Assembly: GCA_951230915.1 (NCBI GenBank)
Contig: OX579640.1
Location: forward strand, 14,280,981-14,344,980
DNA from: Antitrichia curtipendula
Taxonomy: Eukaryota; Streptophyta; Bryopsida; Hypnales; Leucodontaceae
Direction: 5' to 3'
Length of the DNA stretch: 64,000 bases
Below are positions 47,564 through 59,468 of this stretch, one piece after another (position 1 is the first letter of the stretch; each line of letters opens with the position of its first letter). Below the pieces are notes generated by a model. The model searched no databases. It was given only the letters and a program-made list of their open reading frames with translations, and was not told where the DNA came from. The position numbers were made by a program, and so were the translations under genes.

Positions 47564-47635
47564 TCACACTGAGGAAACTAGGAAAGAGACCACGAACCAG
47601 CTGAGTAAGCTTTTTGCAATTAAGCTTCTCTCCAT
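47564..47635 (-). other. Possible orphan first exon: signal-peptide-like 23-codon frame
   Basis: On the minus strand an ATG at 47635 opens MERSLIAKSLLSWFVVSFLV, a charged start followed by a hydrophobic core like a secretion signal, then SSV and a stop, or a possible GTGTGA donor. CCACGTGTCC (47864) lies upstream on the same strand. The T-4 element begins 31 bp beyond the stop. It might be a remnant first exon cut off by the insertion, or chance. Confidence 0.25.
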
Positions 47636-48299
47636 TTGTGCCACCTCAAGACTTTGATTTCTTTTTTTCCAGAATTTAATTGTTTTTTTTAAAAGGTTAA
47701 GAAATCTTGGAGATTTAAATGTAAAGGGAGATGTACAGAAATCTTGGACATGAGATAAATAAAACGGTGGTGACGAAAGTTGTGACGGGGGCCACAGTGG
47801 CCTTCGATTGACTACTTCGGTTGCTGCAGATTCCTTTTGGGGGGGAGGAATTACAGTGGACACGTGGCGGAGTTGAAGGCTGACGGAGCATTGTTTACAG
47901 TAGCAATGTGACAAAGGATCCCTTTTGCATCTTTGAATGAAGGAGACCCCAAATTGAGCAAAATTGTTTTCTGCAGCTCCTCAACCAACCCCAATTCTTG
48001 CATCAATTCAGATTTCTTTTCTAGGCATGTTACAAAATATAATATCTTGAGTTCACAAATTGTCTTCTATGGCTTTTTAGGCAAAACCATTTTTTACATT
48101 TGCTGATAAACCTCTCTCAAGCATGTAGCAAAACATAATATATTCCCAGCATGGGGAGGACCATTGTGTAGTTATACAAAGTTAGGTTGTAGTTTAGGTC
48201 AATTTTGATGGTAGAACAAAAATTCTCTATGGAACATTAGGTAGAGATTGGGGAAAAGGGAGCATTTAGGTTTTGATTCCAGAGACACGAGATTTGCGG

Positions 48300-49935
48300 G
48301 AGTTGTATTTAAATTTTTTTTTTTTTTCACATGTCTAACCGTAGGATCTTCTACTAGACTACCATAGTATTAAAGTATGTAGAAGAAATTCCAGAAACCT
48401 TGACCCCGTGGATTGCAAGATATTTGCATTTGAAGTGGAAAAAAAAAATTGGGAGGGGAGCACCTTGCTTGACTAGATGTTTAGGCCTTTGAATCTTTTT
48501 TGTTTAACCCCTAAAGGACCATTGTCTCCTCAGGGGACAAAATGGATTTTGGGTAGGTTCCTATGACTTCAATTTTTAATGAAACTTTTTGAAACTTTCT
48601 CAAAGATAGACAAATTTCTTAGCTTTGTGAGAATATAATTTTTATTTCAATCGGTGACCGAGAGCAAAAGTTATGCCATCTAAAACACAATAATCACTTC
48701 ATCAGGCAAAAAAAAAATCCACAAAAACATAAAATTTAACTTTAAAGTTTTTTCTCCTTGTAGATCATATTTTTGTCTACATATGAAGCTTTGATTCATT
48801 CCATTTGGATTAGTGATGTGAAAGTTATGAACAATCTAGGCATCTCTTGAAAAAATAACTTATAGGATTCATTTCTAAATGCAATTTTTAAAAATTTAAA
48901 TTTTTTTTTTTTTGACAAGGTTAAGTTCTAGTTCTAGAACAAACTCACCATTGGAATTACTATGTTCAATCCCATCTTAGAGCTATTAATGATTTAGTTT
49001 CTCTTTCAATCTTGGACCTACTTCTACTTGACAATTTTTTTAAGAATGAAAAACAAGCATTTTTCTTTTGAAATTTTTTTCCTAAAATTTCAACCCAATT
49101 CTTCAAATCAAGAAAAATTTAATTCAAAGTCCATAGTGCAAAAGAATTCTACAAAAGCCGGTCAAAGTCATTTGAAATTGCATGCTAGTGTTCAAAAAAA
49201 AAAAATTTCCAACTTTGAATGCTAATATCTTTCAATTTGTACGGTCAAACTCCATGAAATTCTTATCACATGATCTTAGACAGTAAAGTACAAGATCCTA
49301 CAGTTAGATTCTAGAATATATATATTTTTTATTTTCTTGAATGAACGTAGCAGAAATGGCAGTTTTTAGTGTTTTTTGACAAATATGACCTTGGTCCTTT
49401 AGGGGTTAAATTTTTGTACTAGCAATATTGAATTAAAAAGTTTTTATATTGAAGAATTGAGATGAAAGTCTAGAAAATAAATTCCAAAAAACACACTTGG
49501 TTTTCATTCTCTTAAAAATGGTTGATTAGAAGCAGATGTGAAATTGAAGGAAAAACTAAATCATTTAAATAATAAATTTCAAGAAGAAGCTTAGATTGCC
49601 CAAAAAATGAGATTGTCCATAACTTTCACATTACAAATCCAAATAGAATGAATTGAATCTTTCCATGTAGACGAGCATGTAGACAAAAATATTTTCTTTG
49701 AGAATTAAAATTTTGGAAATTTTATTTTGACATTTTTTGTGTTTTTTTCTTCCCTAACAAGTCCCATTTTGGACTAGGATGGCATTACTTTTGTTCCCAT
49801 AGACCGATTCAAATAAAATGATATCTTCCAAAAGCTAATATATTGTCCTATCTTCAAAAAAGGTTTCAAAAATTCAAAACAAAATAGCCTACTTGAAATC
49901 TATTTTGTCCCCTAAGGAGACAATGAGCTTTTATG
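48300..49935 (+). mobile_element. T-2 element interrupted by a nested TTAA element
   Basis: The left part (about 48300-48503; TCTAACCGTAGGATCTTCTA, CACCTTGCTTGACTAGATG) and right part (49410-49935; CAAGAAGAAGCTTAGATTGC, CATAACTTTCACATTACAAA, CCCCTAAGGAGACAATGAG) align continuously with 17234-18752 and 51262-52208. The outer termini are not preserved. Confidence 0.75.
48504..49409 (-). mobile_element. Intact TTAA-bounded element nested in a relative (family T-2)
   Basis: Ends TTAACCCCTAAAGGACCATT and GGTCCTTTAGGGGTTAA. In reverse complement it resembles the element it sits in (module CATAACTTTCACATCACTAA). The host site reads TTTAA-CCCC on the left and GGGG-TTAAATTTTTG on the right, while the uninterrupted relative has GTTTAAAACTTTTG at 17513-17526. 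One TTAA has therefore become two. A subterminal palindrome TTGTCTCC-TCA-GGGGACAA lies at 48522-48540. Confidence 0.9.
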
Positions 49936-51261
49936 GATTGATTGCTTGAGCTAAAGATAATAAATGGTACTTTATTCTATGGTATGCACACTTGTAATCA
50001 TCACTAATTTTAACTAAGCACAAATTAATTTTGTTGGATCTTCTTTGCAATTGAATGAGGATTCTAATGCACTTTAGCATGCAATATTCAAATAGAAATT
50101 CTTTGAATAAGTTATGAATTTTCAAAGTATTGTTTCTAGATGCAAAGAAAAAAGTTGATTCTAGGATGTATAGACTCTTATGCTTTGATTGTGTACATCT
50201 TGTATAAAAAATATCTAAGATTTTGTGACATTTATTGATTCAAATGTAGGTGTCACATTGTGGATAATGTTGGTAATGGATATCCATACTTTTAGTGACA
50301 AAAAGCCCCAACCCTAGATTTTTTTTAAAACTTGGATTGAATAAGTTCAATCACACTTTACATTAGGTTAAGAAAAAAAAATTACCACAATCTCATTGGA
50401 TGAAAGATGGCATGAAATTTTTTATTTCTAAAAATGATAAGATTTCATTGTCACTTGGAGAGTTGGGGGTTGCAACGAAACCTCCAAACAATTTCTCTCA
50501 CCACAATATTTGAGTGACCAAGAGTTGAAAGACACAATAGTCAATAAAAAACGATTTTAAATTATGTTTTTAATTTTTTTGTCTATTTTTTTCCCAAACT
50601 AAGATTACCATCATAGCAACAGATGCTCTTCATTGTGAACATGTGGAACAAATTGCATGTTCAAATGGTTGTGAGAATTTGAGAATACAACCACAAATAG
50701 CCTTCCTATAAGAAAAATACAAGGTCATTTTTATGGAGAAGACTATAGATGACAAGAGATAAATAAGATCTGACTTGTGTATGGTTTGGAAACAAGATTG
50801 TTGAAGGAATGATGAAATGGACATACAAAATAAGACTTGAGGAAGCATCAATCATGCAATTCAAATTGGTGCAATAACAAGAGATATGAAACATGTGAAA
50901 AAGATGATATAAAAGAATAATGAAAAGCAAGTGTAAATTATCAAAAATAAATAAATAAATACATTAAAGAAGTCAGTGTCCCCCTTTTCCCAATTAGAGG
51001 TCACCTATAGATGACAAATTATCTCTTGGTCCTTGATTCTTGACCAAGTCAATGGCAAAGATAATTATTTTTCTTGTCACTTTGTAATTAGTTCAAAGAT
51101 CCTATAAGATGCATTTTAAAATAATGATAAATAATTATCTCAAATAACATATAATTATGTATAATGCATTGATATTTTGATTGATTTTCAATTGATTCTT
51201 ATAGAACATTCCTTCTTCATTCCATTGATATAATACCTGATCTTCCTTGGTAAGAGCCTCT
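49936..51261. other. AT-rich intergenic DNA
   Basis: No recognisable gene. Open frames are short and lack domain similarity. Confidence 0.4.
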
Positions 51262-52208
51262 TTAACCCCTGAAGTCCCAAGGCTTTTTTTCCATCAAAAA
51301 CCACTCAAAACTGCCATTTCTGTTGGAAAGAATTAAAAATTTTAAAAATTGTTGTTTTCTACATATCTAACTATACAATCTTGCACTGGACTAGTATAAC
51401 ATTGCGTGGAAGAAATTTCAGAGACTTTGACTTTGTAAATTGCAAGATATTGCATTTAAAGTAAAAAAAACAAGCTTTTTTTTATACCTTACTTGACTAG
51501 ATACTTTGACTCTAAATATTCTTGACTTCAAATATTTGCACTACTAATTTTGATTTTCTAATTTTTTGTGGTGAAAAATTGAGTTCAAAATCTAAAAAAA
51601 AATATCAACAAAAAAATACTTAGTTTTCACTCACTAAGAAATTGTTTAATAGAAGTTCATTTAAGAGTGAAAGGAAAACTAAACCATTGATAGTTCTAAC
51701 ATGGAATTGAAACACAATACTTCCAATGGTGAGATTGCTCTAGCAAGCAAATGTAACCAAGGCATGTCCAACAAAACAATTGTAAATTGTATAAATTGCA
51801 TTCAAAAATGATTTTTATAAATGATTTTTTCAAGAAGATGCTTAGATTGTCCAAAAAATAAAATTGTTTATAACTTTTTCATCACTTTCTCCACTGACCA
51901 AAAGTGTGTGAATAGATTAAAAACTTCAGATGTAGACAAAAATACAATCTTTAAGAGAAAAAATTTAAATTAAAAAAATTAATTGATTTTTTAATTTGAG
52001 AGGTGCCTCTCGAGCTACTATTTGGACTCAAGGCAACATAACTTTTGTTCCCAAACACTGATTAAAAAAAATTATATTCCCAAGAAGTTAACCTGGTTTT
52101 ATATCTTCAAAAAAAGTTTAAGAAAAATCATGTCAAAAATTGAAATCACACAAGCCTATCTGAACATCCAAAAGTTCTCCACAAGAGCTTTGGGACTTTA
52201 GGGGTTAA
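51262..52208 (+). mobile_element. Intact TTAA-bounded element (family T-2 reference copy)
   Basis: Left end TTAACCCCTGAAGTCCCAAG; the right end in complement is TTAACCCCTAAAGTCCCAAA. That is an inverted repeat of about 19 bp with one internal mismatch. The interior has ATCTTGCACTGGACTAGTAT and two modules with CATAACTTTTGTTCCC or TATAACTTTTTCATCAC. No open frame above 100 codons. It serves as the uninterrupted reference for 17234-18752 and 48300-49935. Confidence 0.9.
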
Positions 52209-52718
52209 GTGTATCTTTCAAAACATTCATTATCCATTTGAAGAATGGTTGAGCATTTAGATTTTAGTCAAGGATATCCAACTTTGAATGGGACTTATTG
52301 GAGCAAACTATTATTCATTCAATGATATTAGTATGCCCTATGTTGTTCCCACAATATATATATATACATCAATCAAGGTGTTTTCTTTCTAAAATTATTC
52401 ATAAAAACTTCAAAATTAAATATCTTTTGTACCATAAGTCAAAACGCCATAAAACCAAGTCCATGCACCCTTGTACACAAAAGTTTTTTTGACAATACCA
52501 AGAATCCATAGCCAAATTAAAAGTAAAAATAATTTTCTAATTTTTAAATTCAAAAAAATACTCAAAAATCTATAAGTTTCACATTGTATGCCCCAACGCC
52601 ATAGAACAAAGCATGTGTATCCTTCCTTGCATAGACCTTTCTAACGGTACCAAAAATGTAACCAGAGGACACATGATTTTGGAGATTTCACCGTGACAAA
52701 CAAAACGAATAGCCTCAT
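52209..52718. other. AT-rich spacer between TTAA elements
   Basis: No gene. CACATTGTATGCCCCAACGCCATAGAACAA near 52581-52610 recurs in diverged form near 53761-53790 (CACATTGTAGGTCCAAATGC), so an older repeat flanks the T-1 element. Confidence 0.45.
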
Positions 52719-53663
52719 TTCACCCCTAAAGTTTTTTGACTATGTTTTCACCCAAACCACTCTAAAACTGTCATTTTTAAGACAACCACCAAATTTTAGA
52801 AAAAAAACAATTTAGGACAAATTTAACCGTAGGATCTTTTACTAAACTGATTTGAAAAGATGTGGAAAAAATTTCAGAAATTTACGCCATGTAGATTGCA
52901 TAATATTAGTGTTTGAAGTTACAAAAATCCTTTTCTTACCACTGCGAAAATCTGGGCAGCTGCACTTCAGAAGGCAATATTTGTATGAAACAAATCCAAA
53001 TGGTTGTAACTCTTTGGATTCATTCTTCAATTCAAGTTGGCTACATGCTTGAAAATTTTCAAATCATTTGGAATTGTACAACATATACAAAAAAAATAGT
53101 AAGTAGAAAGAAGTAGAAAATGAGCCAAAATACTAAATTGTACACAATTTATTTATGGAATTGAAAAATCCCAATCCCAATGGTAAAAATATTTTAATAA
53201 ACAATCTACAACTAATGTTGTTGTTTTTTTCCAAAAATATTAAAAATTGAATTAAATAAAGGATTTCAAACTTTTTTTGTAATGTATAGATTCTATAACT
53301 AGTGGCAAACTACCCCAAACTAAAACTTCTCATAACTTTTGACTCATCGATCAAAATGGGATGATCCAAAGCTTCCCACTTAGATAAAAATCTAATAAAC
53401 CAATTTCAAATTTTTTATTTTTTTTAAAAGTCATTTTTAAGTAAATTTTTTGAGCTGCCCAAAGTTCAAAGAAAATCACATGTCATGCAATACCTTTTTA
53501 ACCATGTAGTCAAAAGTTACAAAAATTGTTGGGCCTTAAAGCTACTCTTTGGACACATGTTGTGTGAAAATTTCAAAGAAATAATAGAAAAATTCCATCC
53601 GTAGTGAGCTGCCTAAAATCACTATGTTGCCAAAAAAATGCAGTTTGGTCCTTTAGGGGTTAA
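52719..53663 (+). mobile_element. TTAA-bounded element (family T-1)
   Basis: The left end has mutated to TTCACCCCTAAAGTTTTTTG; the right end GGTCCTTTAGGGGTTAA is intact. It is the closest relative of the nested copy 60192-61007, which lacks about 130 bp present here (52878-53008). Non-coding. Confidence 0.88.
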
Positions 53664-53962
53664 TGTATAGTGCCTTGTCCTATTGCCACAAACCAAAATA
53701 AAAATTAAAGTAATTTTCTAATTTCCAATTCATAAAAAACTTCAAAATTCAATAGATTTCACATTGTAGGTCCAAATGCCACAAAACAAGGTCTCTACAC
53801 CCCAATCCTCCTCACAGAGAGCTTTCCAACAATACTAAAAACGTGATCGAGGGATGCATGGTCCAAGAAATCTCACCATAACAAACAGACAATCAAACAA
53901 ACAAACAGTTCATGTAAAGTATGGATGCTTATAAAAAGGAAAGATCGAATGTGGATGATGAT

Positions 53963-54693
53963 TTAATCCCTAAAGGACTAAGGAGCCCACTTTGGACTTT
54001 TTGAGAACTTAGGCAAGCTCTATTGACTTCATAATTTGCGGTTCTTGCATGAATTTTTTAGAATGGATGCTAGTCATCATAATCTGCATGTGAAGTTTTG
54101 TTTCATGTCATTCCAATAAATATGCAAAAGTTAAAAGTTTTTATTTATTTCAATGACAAAATGGGTTGGAAAAAGTATATTCTAAAATAATATTTTTTTT
54201 TTTTTGAGATTGATACAAACTCAACAACATTTGAACCATTCAATTCTGAATTGTGAGGAATAAGTTATAAAGGGTTTTATTTTGCAAGCAATGAAGGTAG
54301 AAAAAACATATATAGTTGTCTGCTAATCTCAATTTAAAAAAATTCAAAATAAAACAAAAATAAAGGATATTAATTGTTTTATATATTATATTCTCACCAT
54401 TAGAATTAACAATTTTCAAATTCTTCCAAAAGTTATTACCATGCTCAGGGGGGCACCTTTTCTTAAAATTGGATACCACGTGCGATAATGGGGTAATTAA
54501 ATGGGGGATATTTAGATTTTTTAAGGTAATTTTTTCCTCCCTTTCTTTAGATAAAAAGTTACTTTAGGATATTTTAGGGTACCCTATGTTTATTTCTAAA
54601 TGATTATATGACATAATTTTTCAAACCTATTTTTTTAAGAAGTACACCATATAGTACTGGTCGCAAAGGGCCTTTTTGATCATCTAAGGGTTA
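53963..54693 (+). mobile_element. TTAA-bounded element (family T-7)
   Basis: Left end TTAATCCCTAAAGGACTAAG; right end GATCATCTAAGGGTTAA, an imperfect inverted repeat. The interior is unlike T-1/T-2 except for a short ATGCAAAAGTTAAAAG module. 731 bp, non-coding. Confidence 0.65.
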
Positions 54694-56087
54694 AGCAAAC
54701 AACCTCTCAAAGTTCCACAGCACATTCAAGCTTCAGCAAATAGCCAATCAAAGTTTCACTCAACAGATAAGATACATTCCTACAACAAAGCTTCATAGCA
54801 GATATAAGATACATTCCCACAACAGTAATGAGTAACACATCATGTGTTCCAAAACAAATAGCTACATCTAGGGTGGGAAATTATAAAAATCTGAATGCAA
54901 GAGTTACGCTCTGATTTGTTATTACTTGTTTCAACGAAAGTGATGACGTAAATTTGGGAGGATAAGAAAAACGACCCTAAACCGAGGCAGAAGGGCGATG
55001 AGTCTGATCCAAGATGACAAGAAAAACAAATGGCTGAACCCTAAGCATACACCGTGCCAAAACATTCAAGTTCTAACTTCCAGAAGCGCGAAAACTTAAA
55101 GAATAATAATAGCCTGAACAACGTGGAAGCTGGAATCCAAAGCACAATGATTAAGCAACGATATGTTCTCTGACAGCCTAATCCTAAAACCAGTAAACTC
55201 TAACAGCCACGTGTACAGTACCAATTATGTTTCCTCCATTCTATTCAAAGTATAGATAGAAAGCGCCCCTTTTACATCCAAAGTGGTCACATCCTCTTAT
55301 TTAAACTTATCCTATTAAACACTTCCAAGGGGATCTTATTTTTACTACCCTAATTTTTTTCTACCATATAATAAAATAGTGATATTATTCCCTACCCTAT
55401 TTTACATATAATGTAGCAATACACATATTTTCAGTGCTATGGTAAATCTAAAAAATATATAAAATTTATCCCCAATGAATAAAAGTGGCCCTATTTTTTT
55501 ATCTCATGTAGTTTTCTAAAAATCCAATGGTGACCCCCCCGAGTTACCATGTTACTTTTATCTTTCATTCAAATCAATAACACCTTCTACTTTACAATCT
55601 TAAAAAAATGAATATGAAATCTTTTTTGGTTAAAATCTTTAAAGTATGTTTTCAACCCATTTTCCAACATATTAACTAAAATGCACAAGTTATAGGACAT
55701 GTGATTTTTTTCTAAAAATGTTGAAAGACAAAACTTTACTTTTGGGAAGGATTAGGAAAGCCTACATTTTAAAGTCTAGGCACATTAAATTTGCATTTGG
55801 TGAGGATATTTACTCTTAAAATTTTGGGGCAATGAACTTGAACAAGGTAACCAAAAGATCGTACTATTGGTTTTGTTAAAAAATAAATATTGATGAAGAT
55901 TCTGAACTTGCTTTGAGGATGAGTATTTTGGAGCAATTTTGAGCCTCTAAACAAAGAAAGAATTTTCTTAATTAATTAAGTCTGTGCATCACAAATTGGC
56001 TTTTTTGTGTTGGATAATTGAAAACTCTAGAGATCATCTATGAAAATAATTGATATAGAAGATAAGCTAGAATTTTTTAATTCTTAA
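54694..56087. other. Intergenic DNA, nothing recognised
   Basis: The first 500 bases are less AT-rich (54700-55200) and contain a local duplication (AAGATACATTCC, twice at 54769-54815) but no coding signal. The remainder is AT-rich. Confidence 0.4.
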
Positions 56088-56300
56088 TTTTTAAATTTTT
56101 TTAACAAATGGGAATCCATTGCAAAACAATACACTTTACAAGACAACCAAGCCAAAGGTTGGACAAAGAATGAGAAGTTAGGATTATTTTATTTATTTTT
56201 TTATTTATTTTTATTTATTTTTTTAAACACATGGACAATTTCCATTGAAAGGGGAAACAATACAAGGAACCAGGGGACAAAGTTCCCGGCGGAAGCATTT
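56088..56300 (-). mobile_element. Two adjacent LINE-like 3' tail fragments
   Basis: Twice a T-rich tract is followed by an ACAAATGG or ACACATGG block, then AATCCATTGCAAAACAATAC or ATTTCCATTGAAAGGGGAAA with CAATAC. On the minus strand these resemble retroposon 3' ends followed by poly(A). The second tract is a TTTATTTATTTT array (56188-56224). Confidence 0.5.
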
Positions 56301-57034
56301 TTAACATTTTCAACAACTAAAAACCAAAACCAAAGCTGGGATTCTTTTTATTGCAGAAAAAACTGTGTGAATAGTATTTTTCTCTTCTTTCAATTGTGCT
56401 AAGAATAAGAATACTATAGAGTGGTGTCGGTTTCTTTTCTTTATTGTTTGTGTTGGATGCAGCCAAGGGGGCCAAAGGGAGAACTGACCCCCTAGCTCAG
56501 CCCTATGGGCAAACCCTGTTTTTTGCACATTATTTTTTTTGCAAATTTTGAATTCATATTTGCGATCAGAGACCCCAAATTTGTCAAATGAAGTCAAGAA
56601 CATCCCCTGGAACGGCACAAAATAGGGGCTTTTTTTTGTACATGCACCCCTGGTAAGGCCGAGCGAGGGGATCAATCCACCCCGATCGCCAAGGGGGTCC
56701 TCTGATGGCACGGGCAAAGTCCACGTGCTTTTGAAAGTTCAAATTGCAGGCAAATAAATCCATAAGAAGAGCTCCACCATATCAACATAGAAAGAAAAAA
56801 ACATGAAATGTTTTTTCACATAGTGACGTTGCGGGCTAGTTGCCTTTAGTAAAAGTCGCAATATAATCCACATGTCACCCCTTGGCAACGCCCTATCCAA
56901 ATATTTTTACTTTTTTTCATCAATGATGTCACAAAAGATAATGAATCCTCCATAGACAAAGGGTTGATATGTTATGTGAGCTCTTGAGTGGGTAGAAAAG
57001 TGCTTGAAAGAGGCACGGGCGGTGCCTTGTAGCA
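56301..57034. other. Intergenic DNA with a decayed dispersed repeat
   Basis: The stretch around 56525-56590 is the reverse complement of the GACAAATTTGGGGTCTCTGA module found at 955-1040 and 1115-1200. No gene is recognised; the 135-codon minus-strand frame across it has no domain. Confidence 0.45.
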
Positions 57035-57343
57035 TTAAGGTAGGGGTGTGTAAAAGTGACCTATCTCTAAAAGCGATCTCTAACATAGAGCTACATTTTA
57101 CTTTCTTCAATGTACCAACATTGTACATTTTAGGAGGGGGGCGCTTTTAGAAGCCACTGCGTTTCAACTTCAAAAATTTGTAACTAACTCCACGAAGGTC
57201 CAAAAAATATGAAACAACTTAGATAAGATGCCAATTCCATTTTTCTTCCTAGTAAAAATTTACTGAAAATTGTTTCAAGGAATTTAGCTTCCTTGAAAAT
57301 GCAATCGGCTCTTAAAGGGTTGCTTTAATAGCCTCCTACCTTA
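57035..57343 (+). mobile_element. Foldback-bearing MITE (family F)
   Basis: Left end AAGGTAGGGG and right end CTCCTACCTT form a short inverted terminus. Inside, TCTAAAAGCGAT pairs with GCGCTTTTAGA, and TTCAATGTAC with TTGTACATTTT. Homologous to 16836-17105 and 61427-61773. Confidence 0.7.
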
Positions 57344-57430
57344 CCCAAGAAAATCGGAAAGCCTTTTTTGTAGTAACGCAGTGGAGCCGAAAGCATTGCC
57401 TTCCTATGATAGTACCGGTCACGCTTGTAA

Positions 57431-58439
57431 CACTATAAGAAAAGCATGTTTTTGGTGGCGTTTAGCAACAAACGCGTCGTGTTTTTTCAAACGTCAGATG
57501 TTCCAAAAAACATGTACATGTTTTGCAGAAAACGTGTACGTGTTTTGCAAAAAATGCAACCATGTCACTATGGACGGCTATGATTGTGACAGTGTCAACT
57601 GCGACATGGCCATGCTTTTATAAAACGTCGCATACAACATAAACTGCCACGTCAGCAAGTAGATTTAGAGAGGGGTAGCCACGTGGCATATTTTGGAAAA
57701 AAATAAATGGATGGATGGATGGACGTTGAGCTGGACATCTCAAACAGCGTAGGCTAATTATCCCATATTGTTTGTCTTATAATGGACATATTTTTTAGCG
57801 AAGGGTAGCCATGTGGCATATTTTGGAAAAAAAAGAAATGATGGATGGATGGACTTTGGATTGGACGTCTTAAACAACATGGCAATATAGGCCATATCGT
57901 TTGTCGCACCATAGACAAAGAATGGATATAAATATGACCCTTAAAATGTTCATTTTAATATAATTTTTCCATAAAATAAAATTGATGGTAAATGATAAGT
58001 TTTTTTACTTCTTGGTGAATTCTACATTTTTTTTGTTGTTTACTTTTATTTTTTAATTTATGTTAACTAATTATTTTTTGAAAAAATGAATTGGATGAAA
58101 AGAACGGGATGGATGAAGAACGTCAAATTCTTTGACCTCCACATCAGATGCAGTCAAGTTAAAAAAAAATTACGTGGCAGTGCCTGTCCAAGTGGTGCCT
58201 CCATGGCACTTAGGTGCCCTCCACGTGTCGACCTCTGAGGACCTCAATAGACTTTGTTGTCACTCATGTTTTTGGCAATACGAGTACAAAAGTGATGTGT
58301 TCTTCTAGATTTTCACATGTTTTTACCCCGTCTAATCGAACGGATTTTAGGAGACGTCAAAGTTGATTATTTTTGCATCATACACAATGCATTCTTGCAT
58401 TTTTTTTTATGTTTAAAAAAAATCCGTTTTCTTATAGTG
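57431..58439. mobile_element. Non-autonomous CACTA-type element (about 1.0 kb)
   Basis: Left end CACTATAAGAAAAGC, right end CGTTTTCTTATAGTG: a perfect 13-bp inverted repeat CACTATAAGAAAA. Flanking triplets are TAA and TGA, close to but not an exact duplication. Inside, two copies of a block of about 130 bp (starting near 57668 and 57800: AGGGGTAGCCACGTGGCATA or AAGGGTAGCCATGTGGCATA, then ATGGATGGATGGA) form a tandem duplication. No transposase frame. Confidence 0.85.
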
Positions 58440-59468
58440 TGATTAAGTGTACGGTGGAGTTGCTCCAAGTTAAGAACATCGCTACCAAGCTTGTCACTTG
58501 ACCTCGGCAATGCCACTTTCAAGCTCCACGCTTACTGCATTTAGTTTGACAAAAATGGCTCCACACTAGCACCCCGCCCATTAAAAGTTGCGCCATTTCT
58601 TTTGTCATTTCTACATTTGTTGAGCAATATTAATAGGGCCTTTCAGTAGCGAGCAATTTTACACTCACACCAGCTTGGTCAACTTTGACCATGGCTTTAA
58701 TGGAAGTAGATGATGACATTATGACAAAAAATGAATTTTTCTGTAAATTTTCAAAATTTGTTAGGACTAAATTGGTAAAATGTAGGTAGAGCCATGCTAA
58801 ACCACACACCAATGTGCCCCTCCTCCCCCCCCAATTAAATGCATTGTCATGATGTTAAAGGGTTGCTAAGATTGCAGTAATAGGTGGGTCTTGTAGATGT
58901 TGGAAACATTTAGCTTCCATTTCATTGACTTTAATAAGTGATAAAGTTGAAAAAAGTTATAGGATTCAAAGACATTGCATTGCACTTGAGACTTTGAATA
59001 AATTTTGAAGCAAAGGCCTAATGATGTCATGTGATTCATCAATAAAATCAAATAACTTTAGAAGCAAGTATAATTATGGAGTGTAGAAGAGTCTCATTAA
59101 AATTGCTATAGATTCTTTTTTTCAACCAATTTAAGGTTGAAACACCTAAAATTGCCAAAACAAGCAATTCGATATAGTTAATGGTATCTTTTTTGGGTTT
59201 GTTTCGTAATATTAGCAATTAAAAATCATGAATTTTTATTTTAAAAAATAGAATTTTTGGACAAGACATGTAATTTTTATAAATTTTTAATTGAAGTAGA
59301 ATTCCCTAGGCCACTGAAAGTATGGTCCTAAAACTGAAACCTAAATAAATTATAAATCAACCAATAGCAATTAAATATGGAAACGGTTTAATGGAAATCA
59401 TTATAAATGGGATTCATCAAACTTGTTAGGAGTCGATATAAGGATCAGTTTTGATGTTTCACTTTAGA
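58440..59468. other. Intergenic DNA, nothing recognised
   Basis: Mixed composition to about 58850, then AT-rich. No coding or repeat feature with definable ends. Confidence 0.4.

Noticed and set aside
56310..56717. 135-codon minus-strand frame
   Set aside because: It runs across a decayed dispersed repeat shared with 955-1200 and has no protein-like features.
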